Below are positions 1 through 7,319 of a stretch of 16,762 nucleotides of DNA, one piece after another. Position 1 is the stretch's first letter, and every line of letters begins with the position of its first letter. The notes beneath the pieces were generated by a model. That model worked only from the letters and a program-made list of their open reading frames with translations. It searched no databases and was not told the origin of the DNA. Origin of the DNA: Cytophagaceae bacterium (GTDB taxonomy: Bacteria; Bacteroidota; Bacteroidia; Cytophagales; Spirosomataceae); NCBI GenBank assembly GCA_027485075.1, contig JAIXRT010000062.1:1-16762 (forward strand), given 5' to 3'. The translations under genes were made by a program, and so were the position numbers.

Positions 1-1170
1 AAACACACACGTCAGCAGTTTCAAGATGAATTGGATAAGCTGAAGGCGCGTGTATCCATCTCAGGTATGGCTTACCAGGCAAATGTATCGATCGAGACAA
101 CACGTGAGAATTTGATTCCAGCTATGCAATTAGTAGCTGAGGCATTAAAGCAACCTGTTTTCCCTGCTGATGAGTTTGAAAAGTTAAAGCAAGAAAACTT
201 AACGCAAATCGAAGCTCAGAAAAGTGATCCTCAAGCAAAAGCTTCAGAATTACTCGGACAGTGGAGAGCTGGACATTATCCAAAAAATGATGTGCGTTAC
301 CAGCCGACCATGGCTGAGCAAACTGAACGTTATTCAAACGCGAAGTTAGAAGAAGCTATTGCTTTCTATAAAGGATTCTACGGGGCTTCAAATGCGACGT
401 TCTCTGTAGTAGGTGATTTCGATGAGGCAGCAGTTAAGGCCTTAATTAAAACTGAATTTGCTGATTGGAAATCTCCTAAACCATATGCACGTGTGCAGGA
501 GAAATTCAAAGATGGCATGGGTCAAGTGAAATCAATTGAAACGCCTGATAAAGCCAATGCATTTTTCTTAGCATACCAACCGCTCAAGATGAATGATTCA
601 GATCCAAACTATGCTGCCATGGAATTAAGTAATTACATGTTAGGCGGTGGTAGTGGTTTGAGCTCACGTTTAATGAACCGTATTCGCCAAAAAGATGGAT
701 TATCTTATGGTGTAGGTTCTCAATTCGTTGCAAGTCCACTTGACCAATCAGGTGCATTTATCGGGTATGCAATTTACGCTCCTGAAAATGTAGCTAAGTT
801 AGAAGCTGCATTTAAAGAGGAAATCGAAAAAGCGCTGAAAGAAGGATTTACCCAAAAGGAAATCGATGAAGCGAAGAAATCATGGTTGCAAGCTAAGCAA
901 GTGACACGTTCACAAGACAATGCTTTAGTGGGAACTTTGAACTCGAATATCTACCTAAATAGAAACATGAAGTGGTCTGAAGATTTAGAAAACAAGGTTA
1001 AAAACTTGACTTCAGAGCAAATCACTGAGGCTATTCGTAAGACGATTGACTTAACAAAAATGTCATTCATTAAAGCCGGTGACTATGAAGGAGCTGCTAA
1101 GAAAATGGCAGAAAAAGCAAAGAACACACCTTCTGAATCAGGAGCTGTGGGCGGAGCACCGAAGCAATAA
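1..1170 (+). CDS. M16 family zinc peptidase (insulinase-like), C-terminal part; 5' end outside window
   Basis: The reading frame is open from the first base (K-H-T-R-Q-Q-F-Q-D-E-L-D-K...), so the gene starts upstream and the TTG at position 31 is not a start. About 389 residues are visible. They resemble the C-terminal half of the roughly 900-residue tandem M16 proteases of Bacteroidota. A typical M16 C-terminal landmark is seen near nt 640-720: a GGGSGLSSRL stretch, then NRIRQKDGLSYGVGS, the conserved R...Y element that helps bind substrate. The HxxEH zinc motif is not visible and would lie upstream. The last 20 residues are low-complexity (Lys/Ala/Gly-rich), as is common at the end of exported family members. 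Likely a periplasmic peptidase degrading peptides; substrate unknown. Two hairpins follow the stop codon. Confidence 0.88.
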   Translation, partial: KHTRQQFQDELDKLKARVSISGMAYQANVSIETTRENLIPAMQLVAEALKQPVFPADEFEKLKQENLTQIEAQKSDPQAKASELLGQWRAGHYPKNDVRYQPTMAEQTERYSNAKLEEAIAFYKGFYGASNATFSVVGDFDEAAVKALIKTEFADWKSPKPYARVQEKFKDGMGQVKSIETPDKANAFFLAYQPLKMNDSDPNYAAMELSNYMLGGGSGLSSRLMNRIRQKDGLSYGVGSQFVASPLDQSGAFIGYAIYAPENVAKLEAAFKEEIEKALKEGFTQKEIDEAKKSWLQAKQVTRSQDNALVGTLNSNIYLNRNMKWSEDLENKVKNLTSEQITEAIRKTIDLTKMSFIKAGDYEGAAKKMAEKAKNTPSESGAVGGAPKQ

Positions 1171-1177
1171 AACAAGA

Positions 1178-1203
1178 AGAGCCGTTCAATGAACGGCTCT
1201 TTA
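1178..1203 (+). terminator. Intrinsic terminator of the M16 peptidase gene
   Basis: A perfect 10-bp stem (agagccgttc / gaacggctct) with a 3-nt loop begins 8 nt after the M16 stop codon and is followed by a short, weak T tract. A second hairpin follows directly. Confidence 0.75.
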
Positions 1204-1208
1204 CTAAT

Positions 1209-1239
1209 AAAAAAGGAGCCCTAAAAGCTCCTTTTTTTT
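1209..1239. terminator. Bidirectional terminator between M16 gene and the suf/brx operon
   Basis: The stem aaaaaaggagc / gctcctttttt has a 7-nt loop and is flanked by an A run on the left and eight T on the right, so it can end transcription on both strands. It sits 2 nt past the stop codon of the minus-strand brx gene and probably closes the whole suf operon, as well as backing up the M16 terminator. Confidence 0.85.
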
Positions 1240-1240
1240 A

Positions 1241-1654
1241 TTAACAATACTCTTCAAAAACGCCCTCTAAATGTTGCGCGATCAAAGCAGCTGAACGACC
1301 TTCAATGTGGTGACGCTCTACAAAGTGAACTAACTCACCATCCTTGAATAATGCGATAGATGGAGATGATGGAGGATATGGTAACGTATACTCACGTGCT
1401 TTTTGGGTAGATTCTTGATCAACACCTGCAAAAACAGTCGCTAGGTTTGTTGGCTTTTTTGCCGAAGCCGAAACCGCCGCTTTAACTCCTGGACGAGCAG
1501 TAGAAGCAGAACAACCACAAACTGAATTGATAAATAATAACGTTGTACCTGGCTTAGCCATCGTATCAACAACGTCAGATGCTGATTTCAACTCTTGAAA
1601 TCCACCTTCAACGATATCCATCCGCATCGGATGTACTAAATGTTCTGGATACAT
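1241..1654 (-). CDS. BrxA/BrxB (YphP/YqiW) family bacilliredoxin-like protein
   Basis: The product is 137 residues, normal for the YphP/YqiW family. It carries the hallmark Cys-Gly-Cys active site at residues 46-48 in the context SVCGCSAST, plus the N-terminal M-Y-P-E start typical of the family. In Firmicutes these proteins remove bacillithiol from oxidised protein cysteines. Many Bacteroidota have them, and whether they act on bacillithiol or another thiol is species-dependent. It is the last gene of the suf operon, 31 nt after sufT, and is followed by a strong terminator. The position suggests a role in reducing or protecting Fe-S assembly cysteines, which is inference. The family is clear; the exact disulfide substrate is not. 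Confidence 0.88.
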   Translation of the reverse strand: MYPEHLVHPMRMDIVEGGFQELKSASDVVDTMAKPGTTLLFINSVCGCSASTARPGVKAAVSASAKKPTNLATVFAGVDQESTQKAREYTLPYPPSSPSIALFKDGELVHFVERHHIEGRSAALIAQHLEGVFEEYC

Positions 1655-1685
1655 ATATTTCTAATTTTTAGTTTTTAAAACACAC

Positions 1686-2003
1686 TTACATAAATCCAAG
1701 TTCCAACTTGGCCACTTCAGACATCATATCTTGAGAATAGGGCGGATCAAATGTTAGTTCCACAGAAACCTCTGCAATACCTTCCACTTCGCGTACCGCT
1801 TTCTCGATATCCACCGGAATACTCTCCGCTGAAGGACACGATGGTGATGTTAACGTCATTAAGATATAGACATTATTAACAGGGAAAATCTTGATTTCAT
1901 AGATTAAACCGAGTTCATATACATCTACTGGAATTTCGGGGTCATAAACGGTTTTAATCGCTTTGACAACTTCCTCCTTTAATTCTGCTTCCGTCATGCT
2001 CAT
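1686..2003 (-). CDS. sufT: SufT-type Fe-S assembly protein (MIP18/DUF59 family)
   Basis: The product is 105 residues and is essentially one MIP18/DUF59 domain. Family motifs are visible: DPEIPVDVYELGLIYEI (residues 21-37) and TSPSCPSAE with the conserved Cys at 56. SufT proteins help mature Fe-S proteins, particularly when demand is high, and act in the cytosol. The gene lies 6 nt downstream of sufE and 31 nt before brx on the same strand, the usual late position in Bacteroidota suf operons. Starts at residue 1 or residue 3 (MTEAELKEE) are both possible, and the difference is trivial. Related MIP18 proteins such as PaaD-like ones exist, but the context makes SufT by far the likeliest. Confidence 0.9.
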   Translation of the reverse strand: MSMTEAELKEEVVKAIKTVYDPEIPVDVYELGLIYEIKIFPVNNVYILMTLTSPSCPSAESIPVDIEKAVREVEGIAEVSVELTFDPPYSQDMMSEVAKLELGFM

Positions 2004-2009
2004 ATCTGC

Positions 2010-2432
2010 TTAAGATAACGCATTAAATGCTAATGCGTAATTCTTCATTTGTTTAACCATCGCCACTAATCCATTTGATCTAGTTTGTGCCAAATGCTGA
2101 CTCATACCAATCTGATCAATGAAATATAAATCAGCCTTCATTATTTCTTCTGGTGTATGATTCGATAAAACACGAATCAACATGCTAATCATTCCTTTCA
2201 CGATAATCGCTTCAGAATCTGCCTGAAAAACAACGAGATCACCTTGTTTCTCCGCATGTAACCAAACCTTGCTTTGGCATCCTTTAATGACATTTTCTTC
2301 TGTCTTAAATGATTCCGACATAGGCAAAAGCTTTTTACCTAAATCAATCAAATACTCATATTTATCAGCCCAGTCTTCAAAAAGACCAAACTCGTCAATT
2401 AATTCATCTTGGGTATGATTGATCGTGCTCAT
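2010..2432 (-). CDS. sufE: SufE sulfur acceptor / cysteine desulfuration protein
   Basis: The product is 140 residues, close to the family length of about 138. The sulfur-accepting cysteine is Cys52 in the motif GCQSKVW, equivalent to Cys51 of E. coli SufE. The fold signature of an N-terminal helical part (FGLFEDWADKYEYLIDLGKKL) followed by the Cys loop is intact. SufE takes the persulfide from SufS, stimulates its desulfurase activity and hands sulfur to the scaffold in the cytosol. The start codon comes 1 nt after the sufS stop and the stop is 6 nt before sufT, so translation is probably coupled. No odd features. Confidence 0.96.
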   Translation of the reverse strand: MSTINHTQDELIDEFGLFEDWADKYEYLIDLGKKLLPMSESFKTEENVIKGCQSKVWLHAEKQGDLVVFQADSEAIIVKGMISMLIRVLSNHTPEEIMKADLYFIDQIGMSQHLAQTRSNGLVAMVKQMKNYALAFNALS

Positions 2433-2433
2433 A

Positions 2434-3660
2434 TTACGATAACATCATTAAACAGCGCTTCAGCGCCTTGACAAATAGATCAATTTCTTCTTTGGTGTTG
2501 TAAAACGCAAAAGAAGCACGGCAAGTTCCGACTAAATCATAGCGCGCCATTAATGGCTGTGCACAATGATGTCCTGTTCGAATAGCCACACCAAATTTAT
2601 CTAACAATACACCGATATCCTGCGGATGCACCCCTTCAATCACAAAACTTACGACCGCGATTTTCTCTGGCGCTTGACCAACGATACGTAAACCGTCAAT
2701 TTGACTTAATTGTTCAGTGGCGTAGTCCAACAATGCTTTTTCTTGTTCCCAGACTGCATTTTGAGGCAAAGATGCTAGGTAATCTAAAGCAAATCCAAAC
2801 GCATAAACATCCGCAATATTAGGCGTTCCAGCCTCAAACTTGTACGGTAACTCATTATAGGTCGTTCCTGAGAAACTAACCTCTTTAATCATTTCTCCTC
2901 CGCCTTGGTAAGGTGGCATGGATTCCAAAAGTTCACGTTTCCCGTACAACACTCCCACGCCCGTTGGTCCGAAAAGTTTATGTGCTGAAAACACAAAGAA
3001 ATCCATTCCCAAGTCCTGCACATCAATATCAAAATGAGCAACAGATTGTGCACCATCGATGAGGATTTTAGCTCCTACGCGATGCGCCATATCAATCATT
3101 TGCTTAATCGGATTAATTGTCCCGATGGCATTGGATACGTGATTTACGGCAACCAACTTCACACGATCAGTTAAAAGGGATTGATAGGCAACCATATCAA
3201 GTACGCCTAATTCATCTACTGGAATCACTTGAACCGCTGCCCCTGTTTCCTCTGCAATCATTTGCCAAGGAACAATATTCGAATGGTGTTCTAAATTGGA
3301 AACTAAGATGACATCACCTGCCCTAAAATTAGCACGACCATAGGTCTGGGCAACTAAATTAATCCCTGCTGTGGTGCCAGAAGTAAATATAATTTGATCT
3401 GTCGACGGCGCATGTAAAAAGTCCTTCAACTTCGTACGCGTTAATTCATATCCGGTCGTTGCACGTTCCGCCAGCGTATGTAATCCACGGTGAATATTGG
3501 CATTATCCTGGGTATAATACCGGTGTAATGCATCAATCACCACGTGTGGCTTTTGGGTCGTAGCCGCATTATCGAAATAGACCAAAGGAGACCCATTGAC
3601 CTGTTGGTCTAATATGGGAAAATCCTTCCGAATAAGATTAAGATCTAGTTTTTCTGCCAT
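2434..3660 (-). CDS. sufS: SufS cysteine desulfurase (PLP-dependent, group II)
   Basis: The product is 408 residues, matching SufS (406 in E. coli). The PLP-binding lysine is K228 in FSAHKLFGPTG. The cofactor-holding D202 and Q205 lie in LIDGAQSVAHF, and the catalytic cysteine is C366 in RTGHHCAQPLM, the short-loop arrangement of group II desulfurases. The enzyme removes sulfur from L-cysteine, giving alanine and a Cys366 persulfide that is passed to SufE. The gene is flanked by sufD (2 nt) and sufE (1 nt) in an unbroken minus-strand operon. The group II catalytic loop and a dedicated SufE partner distinguish it from IscS or NifS. Confidence 0.97.
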   Translation of the reverse strand: MAEKLDLNLIRKDFPILDQQVNGSPLVYFDNAATTQKPHVVIDALHRYYTQDNANIHRGLHTLAERATTGYELTRTKLKDFLHAPSTDQIIFTSGTTAGINLVAQTYGRANFRAGDVILVSNLEHHSNIVPWQMIAEETGAAVQVIPVDELGVLDMVAYQSLLTDRVKLVAVNHVSNAIGTINPIKQMIDMAHRVGAKILIDGAQSVAHFDIDVQDLGMDFFVFSAHKLFGPTGVGVLYGKRELLESMPPYQGGGEMIKEVSFSGTTYNELPYKFEAGTPNIADVYAFGFALDYLASLPQNAVWEQEKALLDYATEQLSQIDGLRIVGQAPEKIAVVSFVIEGVHPQDIGVLLDKFGVAIRTGHHCAQPLMARYDLVGTCRASFAFYNTKEEIDLFVKALKRCLMMLS

Positions 3661-3662
3661 GT

Positions 3663-4907
3663 TTACACGCCTAGGGCTTGTTGTATTTTAGTAACTACGC
3701 GATTCGAAATTGATTCTTTCAATGCAGGAATCTCCACTTTATCGATGACTTGTTGGACAAAGGCCAACATCAACAAAGTCTTGGCTGCATCTTGAGAAAT
3801 ACCACGGGATTGCATGTAAAATAATGCCTCGTCACTTAGCTGACCTGTAGTCGTTCCATGGGAACATTTAACATCGTCTGCCCAAATTTCCAATTGAGGT
3901 TTGGTATTCATGGTTGCCTTATCGGAAGCTAACACGTTTTTACACGATTGGAATGCATTGGTCTTTTGTGCGTCAGGACGAACAAATATCTTCCCATTAA
4001 ACACTCCCGTTGAATTTCCGAGTAAAACTCCCTTGTACAATTCATTCGATTCTGAATTCGGCATGCGGTGATCTACGACCGTGTGTGAATCCACAAGTTG
4101 ATTATTACCTGGTACATATAAACCATTCAAGTTCGAAACGACTTGTTCGCCATCTACATAAAAATGTAAATTATTACGAATCAAACCTCCATTCAGTGAA
4201 AAGGTAAACATATCTACTAAACTTTGGTCCTCTTGATTGATAAACGTATGATCCACATGTGTGGTGGACAGACCGAAATCCTGTGTTTTGACAAAAGTCA
4301 AATGTGCATTTTTGGATACCCAAATTTCTTGCACATAGTTAGATAAAATTGATTTTGAGTCTTCAGATGAAGCTAAATCATCCACCCAAGTTAAAGATGA
4401 ACCTTCTTCCAGGTAAATCAATAATTTGATTTGTATCGCAGAGGCGATACTCACGGAGGCAAAATAGGTATGTAAGATCGGTTTATCGAGCTTCACCCCT
4501 TTTTTAACCCAAATAACTTGATGGGAACTTGCTAATGCATCATTCAAATCATACAATGAATTTTGATCCAAAATAGGATTCCGTTCATTGAACGTCCGCA
4601 TAAACTCAGGTTTCTGAGCAGCAAAACTGGCAAAATCAAGATATTCAACACCCGTGGGCAAAGTACCCTTTAGTGTCATTTTTCCGTTTTGCGTCTGAAT
4701 CTCAACGGTATTTTCTAGTGCTAATGCGGCTGAATTAGCGGACTGTTCTGACGTATTCCAATTCCACTCAATATCATTCAGCGATTTCAATGAGGTATAT
4801 TTCCATTCTTCCCATTTGTTGGTTGGAAAACCTTTCGCTAAAAAACGATCCAATGAGGATTGTTTTTCTTTCGGAAGTGAAATAGTTACTAATGTATCTG
4901 TGGCCAT
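3663..4907 (-). CDS. sufD: SufD, Fe-S scaffold complex subunit
   Basis: The product is 414 residues, close to E. coli SufD (423). The C-terminal beta-helix region carries the conserved CSHGTTTGQLSDEALFYMQSRGI block near residues 350-372, shared by SufB and SufD and including the Cys/His used at the SufB-SufD interface. The N-terminal part (FPTNKWEEWKYTSLKSL) is the helical SufD type rather than the SufB type, and the protein is far shorter than a SufB of about 480 residues. SufD partners SufB and SufC in the SufBC2D complex that builds clusters and takes up iron. The gene starts 3 nt after the sufC stop and ends 2 nt before sufS. No sufB is present in the window. Confidence 0.95.
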   Translation of the reverse strand: MATDTLVTISLPKEKQSSLDRFLAKGFPTNKWEEWKYTSLKSLNDIEWNWNTSEQSANSAALALENTVEIQTQNGKMTLKGTLPTGVEYLDFASFAAQKPEFMRTFNERNPILDQNSLYDLNDALASSHQVIWVKKGVKLDKPILHTYFASVSIASAIQIKLLIYLEEGSSLTWVDDLASSEDSKSILSNYVQEIWVSKNAHLTFVKTQDFGLSTTHVDHTFINQEDQSLVDMFTFSLNGGLIRNNLHFYVDGEQVVSNLNGLYVPGNNQLVDSHTVVDHRMPNSESNELYKGVLLGNSTGVFNGKIFVRPDAQKTNAFQSCKNVLASDKATMNTKPQLEIWADDVKCSHGTTTGQLSDEALFYMQSRGISQDAAKTLLMLAFVQQVIDKVEIPALKESISNRVVTKIQQALGV

Positions 4908-4910
4908 AAC

Positions 4911-5663
4911 CTAGTCTACTAATGCTGAAATAATCCAATCGTATCCTTTTTCTTCTAGTTCAAGTGCCAATTCTTTGGTACCTGATTTCACAATACGTCC
5001 TTTGTATAATACGTGAACGTAATCAGGAACGATGTAATCTAATAAACGCTGGTAGTGAGTCACGACAATCGTGGCATTATCAGGACTTTTTAATTTATTC
5101 ACTCCTTCAGCAACGATACGCAAGGCATCGATGTCCAAACCAGAATCAGTTTCATCCAAAATCGCCAATTTAGGAGCTAAAACGGCCATTTGGAAAATCT
5201 CATTACGCTTTTTCTCTCCTCCTGAAAAACCTTCGTTTAACGAACGAGACAATAATGACTGGTCAATATTGACATACGCCATCTTCTCTTTAAACATTTT
5301 CAAAAACTGAACGGCATCTAAAGGTTCTTCACCGCGATATTTACGGATTTCATTTACTGCCGACTTCATAAAGTTGGTGGTAGAAACACCTGGAATCTCC
5401 ACTGGATATTGAAAAGCTAAGAAAACGCCTTCTGCAGCACGCTCTTCTGGAGCTAAATCGAGTAAATCTTTCCCAAAAAATGAGACAGAACCATCTGTTA
5501 CCTCATAATCTTCGCGACCTGCTAGCACAGAAGCCAAAGTTGATTTTCCTGATCCATTCGGACCCATGATCGCATGAACCTCTCCTGCTTTAACTTCTAA
5601 ATTAATTCCTCGTAGAATTTCTTTCTCGCCGATTTGCGCATGTAAATTCGTAATTGACAGCAT
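4911..5663 (-). CDS. sufC: SufC, ABC-type ATPase of the Fe-S scaffold complex
   Basis: The product is 250 residues from the ATG chosen here, matching the usual 248-252. Walker A is GPNGSGKST (residues 34-42), the ABC signature FSGGE (146-150), and Walker B LAILDETDSGLD (167-178) with the Asp-rich ending typical of SufC. The frame stays open upstream to a TTG at 5756, but that adds 31 residues unlike any SufC. A good -7 promoter box (5693-5700) also lies inside that extension, so the ATG at 5663 is the likely start. SufC hydrolyses ATP to drive changes in SufB-SufD during cluster assembly. It is the first gene of this operon, diverging from sufA. Confidence 0.96.
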   Translation of the reverse strand: MLSITNLHAQIGEKEILRGINLEVKAGEVHAIMGPNGSGKSTLASVLAGREDYEVTDGSVSFFGKDLLDLAPEERAAEGVFLAFQYPVEIPGVSTTNFMKSAVNEIRKYRGEEPLDAVQFLKMFKEKMAYVNIDQSLLSRSLNEGFSGGEKKRNEIFQMAVLAPKLAILDETDSGLDIDALRIVAEGVNKLKSPDNATIVVTHYQRLLDYIVPDYVHVLYKGRIVKSGTKELALELEEKGYDWIISALVD

Positions 5664-5692
5664 ACGTTTGTTTTTGAAATGGTAGTTGACTG

Positions 5693-5700
5693 CAAAATTA
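5693..5700 (-). promoter_or_regulatory. Putative -7 promoter element of the suf operon
   Basis: Read on the minus strand this is TAATTTTG, an exact match to the Bacteroidota TAnnTTTG element, 29 nt before the sufC ATG. No convincing TTTG -33 element is seen at the right distance, so the call is moderate. Confidence 0.45.
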
Positions 5701-5775
5701 AAACCATAAATTTTACGAAACCACACTTTATTTAGATTCACTCTAAATAAAGGCAAAATAATTCCAAATTTTACC

Positions 5776-5783
5776 TATATTTG
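5776..5783 (+). promoter_or_regulatory. Putative -7 promoter element of the sufA-like gene
   Basis: TATATTTG is an exact TAnnTTTG match, 24 nt upstream of the ATG at 5808. It diverges from the suf operon promoter about 80 bp away. The TTG within it at 5781 is in frame with sufA but belongs to the promoter rather than being a start codon. Confidence 0.5.
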
Positions 5784-5807
5784 TGTCGAAATTTAAACGA
5801 GATACAC

Positions 5808-6134
5808 ATGATCACGATATCAGAATTGGCCGCAGACCGCATTAAGGAATTGCGTCAAAAAGAAGGATTAACAACTGATTTCAACATTCGCGTAGCTGTT
5901 GAGGGGGGTGGTTGTTCAGGATTAATGTACAATTTGGATTTCGCATCAGCGCCTCAGGACAATGATGCCATTTTTGAGGATAAGGGAGTTAAAATCATGG
6001 TTGACAAAAAATCGATCTTGTATTTGGCTGGAACAGAACTTGATTTCTCGGATGGATTAAATGGAAAAGGTTTTCAATTTAAAAATCCAAATGCTTCGCG
6101 CACGTGCGGTTGTGGCGAAAGTTTCTCTATCTAA
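5808..6134 (+). CDS. sufA: SufA/IscA-type A-type Fe-S carrier protein
   Basis: The product is 108 residues, normal for the HesB/IscA family. All three ligand cysteines are present: C36 in GGGCSGLMY, and C100 and C102 in the C-terminal TCGCGESF. These proteins accept clusters from the Suf scaffold and pass them to target proteins. An in-frame TTG at 5781 would add nine residues, but it lies inside a -7 promoter box, so the ATG at 5808 is used. The gene is transcribed away from sufC, with 144 bp between start codons. Its stop overlaps the stop of the convergent maf gene by 4 bp. IscA, SufA and ErpA cannot be separated by sequence alone; the name follows context. Confidence 0.92.
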   Translation: MITISELAADRIKELRQKEGLTTDFNIRVAVEGGGCSGLMYNLDFASAPQDNDAIFEDKGVKIMVDKKSILYLAGTELDFSDGLNGKGFQFKNPNASRTCGCGESFSI

Positions 6135-6742
6135 ATTCCCAAGGGCATTTGCTTAGACTCAAGAATAAAAGGCTTGAGTAATTGATACACCTGGTAGATG
6201 GGTAGTCCCATAACGGTATAGAAGGAACCTTCTAATTTTTCAATGCCAGCCATGCCAATAAAATCTTGCACACCATAGGCGCCAGCTTTATCTAGTGAGG
6301 CGCCACCGCGCACATACCATTCCATCTCCCAGTCGGCCAATTCCCTAAAACGCACCTTCGCAGAGTCTGCGGCCGTTATGATACCTTGCGGACTAGCCAA
6401 AGCGATTCCAGTAACCACTTCATGTGTTTTTCCAGATAATTTTTGAAGCATCCGCAGCGCATCTGGCTTATCGGCCGGCTTATTCAAAATTTCATTGTCC
6501 AAAATCACTACCGTATCCGCAGCTAGTACTAATGAATTTCCACAGCTTTCGATGAGCGCTTGGGCTTTACGCTCGGCCAACATCACTGGAACTTGTTGCG
6601 GCGGAATATCCGTCGGAAATGACTCATCCACATCAGAAGGCAAGACAGCGAACTGAAAACCTGCTTGGGTCAAAATCTCTTTTCGACGTGGGGAATTTGA
6701 TGCGAGTATAAAAGGTAATTGAAGGCTAAATGAATCATGCAT
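6131..6742 (-). CDS. maf: Maf family nucleoside triphosphate pyrophosphatase
   Basis: The product is 203 residues from the ATG at 6742. Maf motifs in order, counted from the in-frame TTG two codons upstream: the nucleotide-binding ASNSPRRKEIL (16-26), DVDES (39-43), AERKAQAL (58-65), LAADTVV with the catalytic Asp (75-81), LNKPADK (88-94), GKTHEVVTG (106-114), and DKAGAYGVQ near 152-160. Maf proteins hydrolyse non-canonical or excess nucleoside triphosphates to monophosphates and can inhibit septation. The DKAGAYGVQ ending favours the dTTP/UTP (YhdE) group over the m7GTP group, with moderate confidence. The upstream TTG at 6748 lies inside a -7 box and is rejected as a start. The stop overlaps that of convergent sufA. 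Confidence 0.93.
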   Translation of the reverse strand: MHDSFSLQLPFILASNSPRRKEILTQAGFQFAVLPSDVDESFPTDIPPQQVPVMLAERKAQALIESCGNSLVLAADTVVILDNEILNKPADKPDALRMLQKLSGKTHEVVTGIALASPQGIITAADSAKVRFRELADWEMEWYVRGGASLDKAGAYGVQDFIGMAGIEKLEGSFYTVMGLPIYQVYQLLKPFILESKQMPLGI

Positions 6743-6745
6743 GTT

Positions 6746-6753
6746 CAAAAATA
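6746..6753 (-). promoter_or_regulatory. Putative -7 promoter element of maf
   Basis: On the minus strand this reads TATTTTTG, an exact TAnnTTTG match only 3 nt before the maf ATG at 6742. If used, the transcript would start at or very close to the A of the ATG, giving a leaderless or nearly leaderless mRNA. Confidence 0.4.
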
Positions 6754-6793
6754 AGATTTAATCAGGCGTTTTTAAAAATAAATTTTAAAAACA

Positions 6794-6824
6794 TTTGCAT
6801 TTAATGTAATTACATTTAATTTTG
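6794..6824 (+). promoter_or_regulatory. Promoter of the marR gene (-33 TTTG, -7 TAATTTTG)
   Basis: TTTG at 6794-6797 and TAATTTTG at 6817-6824 are separated by 19 nt, an excellent Bacteroidota promoter. The ATG follows 18 nt after the -7 box. The in-frame TTG at 6822 is part of the box. Confidence 0.7.
6799..6820. promoter_or_regulatory. Palindromic operator, probable MarR autoregulatory site
   Basis: The core AATGTAATTACATT (6803-6816) is a perfect 14-bp palindrome. It extends to 22 bp with a single mismatched pair. The core fills the spacer between the -33 and -7 boxes of the marR promoter, so a bound dimer would block polymerase. Size and base composition fit MarR-family operators. Confidence 0.65.
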
Positions 6825-6842
6825 CTACATCAAATTTCAGTT

Positions 6843-7307
6843 ATGGGGATTTCAGAAGATTTAAAGCAGCGTACGTTTAACTCGGAAACGAGTAAATCGG
6901 TCGTTAACATTATCTTCACAGGCAACTGGATGATGCAGCAAATGCATGAATTATTGAAACCATTTGGCTTGACTCCACAACAGTACAATGTCCTTCGAAT
7001 TTTACGTGGACAACAAAACAATCCCATGACCGTTTTAGCCATTACAGAACGGATGTTGGATAAAATGTCAAACGCTTCACGCTTGGTCGATAAACTTTTA
7101 GAGAAGAATTTAGTTTTACGACGCGAGTGTCCACATGACCGACGGGCTGTTGACATCCTTATCTTACCTGCTGGGTTAACCTTATTAAGTGAAATCGATC
7201 AGGTACAAAAAGCGTGGGAGATGAATTTCCAAGGCATTAGCCATGAAAAAATGAGTCAATTAAATGACTTGTTGGACGAATTTAGAAATGTATTTACTAA
7301 CAATTAA
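6843..7307 (+). CDS. MarR family winged-helix transcriptional regulator
   Basis: The product is 154 residues from the ATG at 6843, a normal MarR length. The winged helix-turn-helix spans roughly residues 38-112: FGLTPQQYNVLRIL leads into the domain, MLDKMSNASRLVDKLLEKNLV holds the recognition helix, and ECPHDRRAVDILIL forms the wing with the conserved DRR. N- and C-terminal helices would form the dimer. One cysteine (C96) sits in the wing; a redox role is conceivable but unsupported. A palindromic operator lies within its promoter, implying autorepression. It starts a block with yceI (12 nt downstream) and a nitroreductase, a combination that recurs in Bacteroidota and suggests control of a stress or electrophile response. 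The ligand is unknown. Confidence 0.92.
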   Translation: MGISEDLKQRTFNSETSKSVVNIIFTGNWMMQQMHELLKPFGLTPQQYNVLRILRGQQNNPMTVLAITERMLDKMSNASRLVDKLLEKNLVLRRECPHDRRAVDILILPAGLTLLSEIDQVQKAWEMNFQGISHEKMSQLNDLLDEFRNVFTNN

Positions 7308-7319
7308 ACAATAAATAAA

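Noticed and set aside
5664..5756. 31-residue N-terminal extension of SufC from TTG at 5756
   Set aside because: SufC proteins start at the MLSITNLHAQIGEKEIL equivalent; the extension contains a -7 promoter box and has no resemblance to the family.
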